Source: Dichomitus squalens LYAD-421 SS1 (lineage: Eukaryota; Basidiomycota; Agaricomycetes; Polyporales; Polyporaceae). From it: a stretch of DNA of 64,000 nt. Where the stretch lies: positions 2,721,522 through 2,785,521 of the forward strand of contig NW_006766883.1 of NCBI RefSeq assembly GCF_000275845.1, in the 5' to 3' direction. Shown here piece by piece: positions 60,736 to 64,000 of this stretch. Within the stretch, counting starts at the first letter, position 1; each line of letters starts with the position of its first letter. The translations under genes were made by a program, and so were the position numbers. The notes beneath the pieces are model-generated. The model ran no database searches and was not told where the DNA came from. It saw nothing but the letters and a program-made list of their open reading frames with translations.

Positions 60736-62864
60736 GTTGGTAGCAATCGGTAGGCTGGACACGCTGCATCGCCATATAGCCTCCCTTTCATTCCACGAAT
60801 CATCCTCAATGTCGTTCTCGAGCCATGGGTCATGCTCGGCACCAAGCTTGCGAAGGCCTACGCTCGATGAGGACAACATGGACCAGCGATCGGCCCCTTC
60901 ATGAACGTAACCAGACGAGTATCATCAGTATGCGCACAAGTGACGTGATACGTCAGAATCTCCCTCACCGTCGCGCTCCCGCTTCTGCGCGGGTTCGTCG
61001 ATACTGTCGACGAAGCTATTCGTAGGAGTCGTCGGGAATCCATTCTCTCTGAAATCGACGTCCACTGTGAGCACAAGGCCTTGTCTTCACGAAAGGTAAG
61101 GCTCAGACGCATGCTCTGATCGGCTAGCGTGAACTCCATGACAGACTCGCCGCTGTGCCCGGAAGGCCAGAGGTGAACATGTGTCCCGTCGTCCGTCTTC
61201 CCTGAAGGGTGCGGACTAAAGCGACAGGAACCTATCGTGGCATCATGCTCAAGTGAGGCTGGATCATACGGGTCCGGGCAGCTCTGCAGCTGTAAGCGGA
61301 AACCTGGCCACACCTTGAAGTCGTGTGGCTCTGCGATCTCGGATGGCTTGCAGTGCTCGCAGAATCCGAGTATGATCCTCACTGCACCCATGCCTGCTCG
61401 AGACAGGACGATGATATGCCGCCGCGAACACCATTCCGGATGCAGCGACGAGTCGTCGATGGCGGTTTGCTGGACGACGATGCCCTGCTTGGCTAAGGAC
61501 GCTTTGCGCCAGCTCGGTACGATGATGCCGCACTTCCCGCGATGCGGGGCAGGGTGTCTTCCAATGTCTGAACGAGGATCCGACCTATAGAGAGGGTCGT
61601 GGGGCAGAATGTACAACGATTCAACGCGAGGAGAGGAGTTGGTGTACATCATCCAGAACTTCAGCGCCGCGTAGTCGATCCGAACTGTGCGGAAGTAGCG
61701 CTCTACCCCGGGATTCTGAGAGGTGTACGAACCCACGACCAGTTGGTTCGGGTCACTGGCACTGCGTCGCAGGATTACAGCGAGGAGACGGTTCCTGGAG
61801 TCAAGACACGGAAGGAAACCCAGTGTGATGTCTATGGGGTGGTCCTCATGGCGGACATAGAGCAATGGAAGGTGTGCCGACACCCCGTGACGAGTGTTCG
61901 CGTAAATCGTAGGGTACGGGCTTTCTGAAGAAAGACCCAGGAGCATGATAAGCGCCGACTGAGGTATAGGCTTTAAGTCGCTTGTGGACTTGAATAGTTG
62001 TGGACTAGGAGCATAGAACCCCAGTTCGTGATTCGCAGATGTGTGATCTGAGCTGAGAAGTCCGAAGTCGGCAGGGGTATTGAGGTAGAGCGTACGTCCC
62101 CAGCCCAATAGTGTGTCATCGGGGATGTGCTCGAGGATTGCGCGCTGCAACCTGACGAAGGCCCGGTGGCCCTCGCCATATATTGGTGTCATGTGGATAC
62201 CGAAGATACCTAAGAGAGAGTACGCTTTGTCCTCCTCGCGAGTCGTGTCTCGATTCGCAGCCCACGACATGCGGACGCCGACAGGAATCGTCGCAAGGGG
62301 AACATAGCCTTTCAGAACACCAGCGTCGATCTTGGTGATCTGCTGTACCACCCTAGCAAGGCTATCCTTCGTGCCGACCGGCGTCCAAGTTTTGCTGAGA
62401 AACACAAGAACGGCGGGTGCTATGAGCTCCTGAAGCGTCCACCCGCGCCTGAACCACTCAGAGCGGCGGAACTGAGACGCCCTCTGACGAGGGTCGTCAT
62501 CGTCGTCAACGTCGCGGAGGAAGACATAGCACTGGGAAGCATGGCGGTACAAGTTGTACATCGAGTTGATGGACTCGGAGACCTCGGAGCTGCTCGACTG
62601 GTCGATGCAGCAGGAGTCGATCCATGCCCACTCGTACCCGTCCTCGGCGGCACGCTCACAGAAGCGCCTGATCTTCTCGCAGATCCTAGAGTCGGTGCTG
62701 CTGCCTGACGACGTGTGCTCCTGACGAATGGCGTCCAGGACCTCCTGGTACGATTGCTCGCCGCCCTTGTCCCAGACATGAGAGAGTATAGCGTAATCGA
62801 CGGAGTGGGGATTGTGGAACTCTTGGAACTTCAGTGTCCTCGTGTGAAGTAGTCGCAGGGGCAT
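60658..62864 (-). CDS. HET (heterokaryon incompatibility)-domain protein
   Basis: HET-domain protein of the class that triggers cell death on non-self fusion in filamentous fungi; this member's partner is unknown. The start MPLRLLHTRTLKFQEFHN leads into the domain: VDYAILSHVWDKGGEQSY (box 1), YEWAWIDSCCIDQSSSSE and INSMYNLYRHASQCYVFL (box 2), then SEWFRRGWTLQELIAP (box 3). A TIR-like role has been proposed for HET domains. Residues 220-240 (REEDKAYSLLGIFGIHM) are the usual post-HET motif. The rest (~400 residues) is unassigned. Read without splicing, the frame stops at 60858. A 41-bp intron (60897-60937, GTGCGC to GAAG) instead joins HVTW to ADRWSML and extends the protein to a TAG at 60658. 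The extension is preferred because its end is conserved as coding-like sequence in the left duplicate. Confidence 0.88.
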
Positions 62865-63519
62865 GCTGTATGCGAAAGGATGAGCAAGGCGTCACGGGAA
62901 ATGGGGTATGCTGCGTACGTTGGACAACTTGGGCGACTTCGTCTCGGATTCTGAGCGAGGATGTGGTCGAGCCGGTAGGTTTAGTAGGGTAGAAATCGGG
63001 CACGGACTCGGGGCATTACATGGTGTCCGCGCACTGGGTAGTAATAGTAGCTTCTCAACGCTCAGGAAAGACTTGGACACTGTCTGCTGCTCACCTGGAC
63101 CTTGTGCACGTCATCTTCGTTGAGACGTATGGCGCTTAGAAGGGCAGCTGGCATATCGATTTCTCAGTGGACGCCAAGATAACGCACAGGTATACAAAGA
63201 GAAACTTCCAAAGTTCGAGCACACCGCGCATTTACGGCGCTCCGCACGTCTCTGGGCTTGTAATCGCGCGTTGTGAGTCACAAGCTGTGCAGCATGTGGC
63301 CACAAGTGCTGCGCAGATCTTCGAAAGCGGAGGTCCATGAGGCGCGCGAAACCCACGATGTACTTGGGACGGCAGTGCAGCTATACTCGTACTCAATAAA
63401 CTGGGCTACTGACATCGCACTGGGACGGCCTACTGTGTCCCGTTGAGTCCTTCACAGCGTGAAGGGCCAGATTTTGGCGGGGGAGAATGTTGAGCTTGGA
63501 CTTATCCGGTCCGGACTAC
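62865..63519. other. Upstream region of the HET gene
   Basis: No gene is supported. It includes the HET promoter. Short frames such as 63111-63356 (-) have no domain. Near 63360-63440 two similar TGGGACGGC...CTACTG strings occur. Confidence 0.45.
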
Positions 63520-64000
63520 ACGAGGCTATGCGTCTCCTAGCGCTTAGCTGTAGTCGCTTATGTAGTATGTTACCATATTTGGGACTCTCTGCTCGTGTAC
63601 TATAGCTATGATTCCGGACTCTCCTGTTACTGTCTAGGACAATCCGTACTACTCCAGAACGGTCTAGACAGGTCTATGCCTTACTCATCTCTTACTCATC
63701 CTATGGTGCGATACGTCGCAATTCTTTCACCATCGTATTATTCATCGCACTATGGTACATGTGACTAACCACTCTTCGATTAGTCATGGACACTTCTCTG
63801 TAGTATATAAGGACTTCAGATTGCGTCCTCCCTCTTCAGTCTTTCCTTACTGACTGAAGAGTGAGTACTTCATTACCTTTACCTCTAACTTGTAGTTACT
63901 TACTTAACCTTTGTAGTCTTGCTTCGACTCTAGGTACAGTTGGTTACTGCAATATAGTCTTTCCTTACTGACTGAAGATCTTGCTTCGACTCTAGTCGGA
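63520..64000 (+). mobile_element. LTR-like promoter tract of a possible retrotransposon (cut by window end)
   Basis: Composition turns AT-rich and differs from the rest of the window. A TATA-like GTATATAAGG lies at about 63803-63811. Some 30 bases later is a perfect 8-bp-stem hairpin (CTTCAGTC / GACTGAAG, 63834-63859). A 23-bp string from this hairpin recurs at 63956-63978, and CTTGCTTCGACTCTAG occurs at 63918-63933 and 63980-63995. A TATA box followed closely by a structured, repeated leader is what a U3-R-U5 LTR looks like. Ends, target-site duplication and coding region are not visible, so the call is tentative. Confidence 0.35.
63838..63995. repeat. Short direct repeats at the right edge
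   Basis: Two 23-bp copies (63838-63860 and 63956-63978) and two 16-bp copies (63918-63933 and 63980-63995) occur in the same order, spaced about 118 and 62 bases. Confidence 0.85.

Overview
The window is nuclear DNA of a filamentous basidiomycete. The gene content and architecture fit an Agaricomycete, most likely a wood-decay polypore. The reasons are many short (about 41-100 bp) phase-conserving introns, high GC, a multi-intron cytochrome P450, a HET-domain protein, a secreted single-domain DPBB protein, a fasciclin protein, and housekeeping genes of clearly fungal type. The species is not determined. All gene models were spliced by eye from open frames, family motifs and GT-AG (in one case GC-AG) junctions, so outer limits are firmer than some inner junctions.

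Layout. 1-9.2 kb: the 3' tail of a HET-type gene at the very edge, an intact P450 (-), ubiquitin-L40 (-), a Gfd2/YDR514C-type RNase H-like protein (+) and delta-COP (-). 9.6-17 kb: aldo/keto reductase (-), fasciclin protein (+) and a PD-(D/E)XK-like hypothetical protein (+). 17-33.5 kb: a long gene-poor stretch with GC-rich, purine/pyrimidine-skewed DNA, one coding-like exon pair, a small tandem duplication, and an assembly gap (216 N) flanked by an exact 967-bp duplication that is probably an unmerged contig overlap. 33.5-60.1 kb: a dense block with TPX2-like protein (-), SYO1 (-), FIP1 (+), mitochondrial uL10 (-), a 3-hydroxyisobutyrate-dehydrogenase-like enzyme (-), an Ark/Prk-type kinase (+), a Ctr copper transporter (-), a DPBB secreted protein (-), a broken integrase-like element fragment (+) and EXO5 (-). 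60.3-64 kb: a P450 tail fragment (+), a full HET gene (-) and an LTR-like AT-rich tract at the right edge.

The most notable structure is a roughly 400-bp inverted duplication linking the two ends of the window. At both ends the tail of a HET gene faces the tail of a P450. The left end keeps the P450 and has a damaged HET tail. The right end keeps the HET gene and has a damaged P450 tail.

The housekeeping genes do not form one pathway. They cover translation (L40, uL10m, Syo1), mRNA 3'-end processing (Fip1), vesicle coat and endocytosis (delta-COP, Ark-type kinase), the spindle (TPX2-like) and DNA repair (Exo5). Accessory functions (P450, HET, PD-(D/E)XK-like, element remnants) sit mainly at the window ends and beside the gene-poor region. 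I found no CRISPR, rRNA or tRNA gene, and no convincing new multi-gene system.
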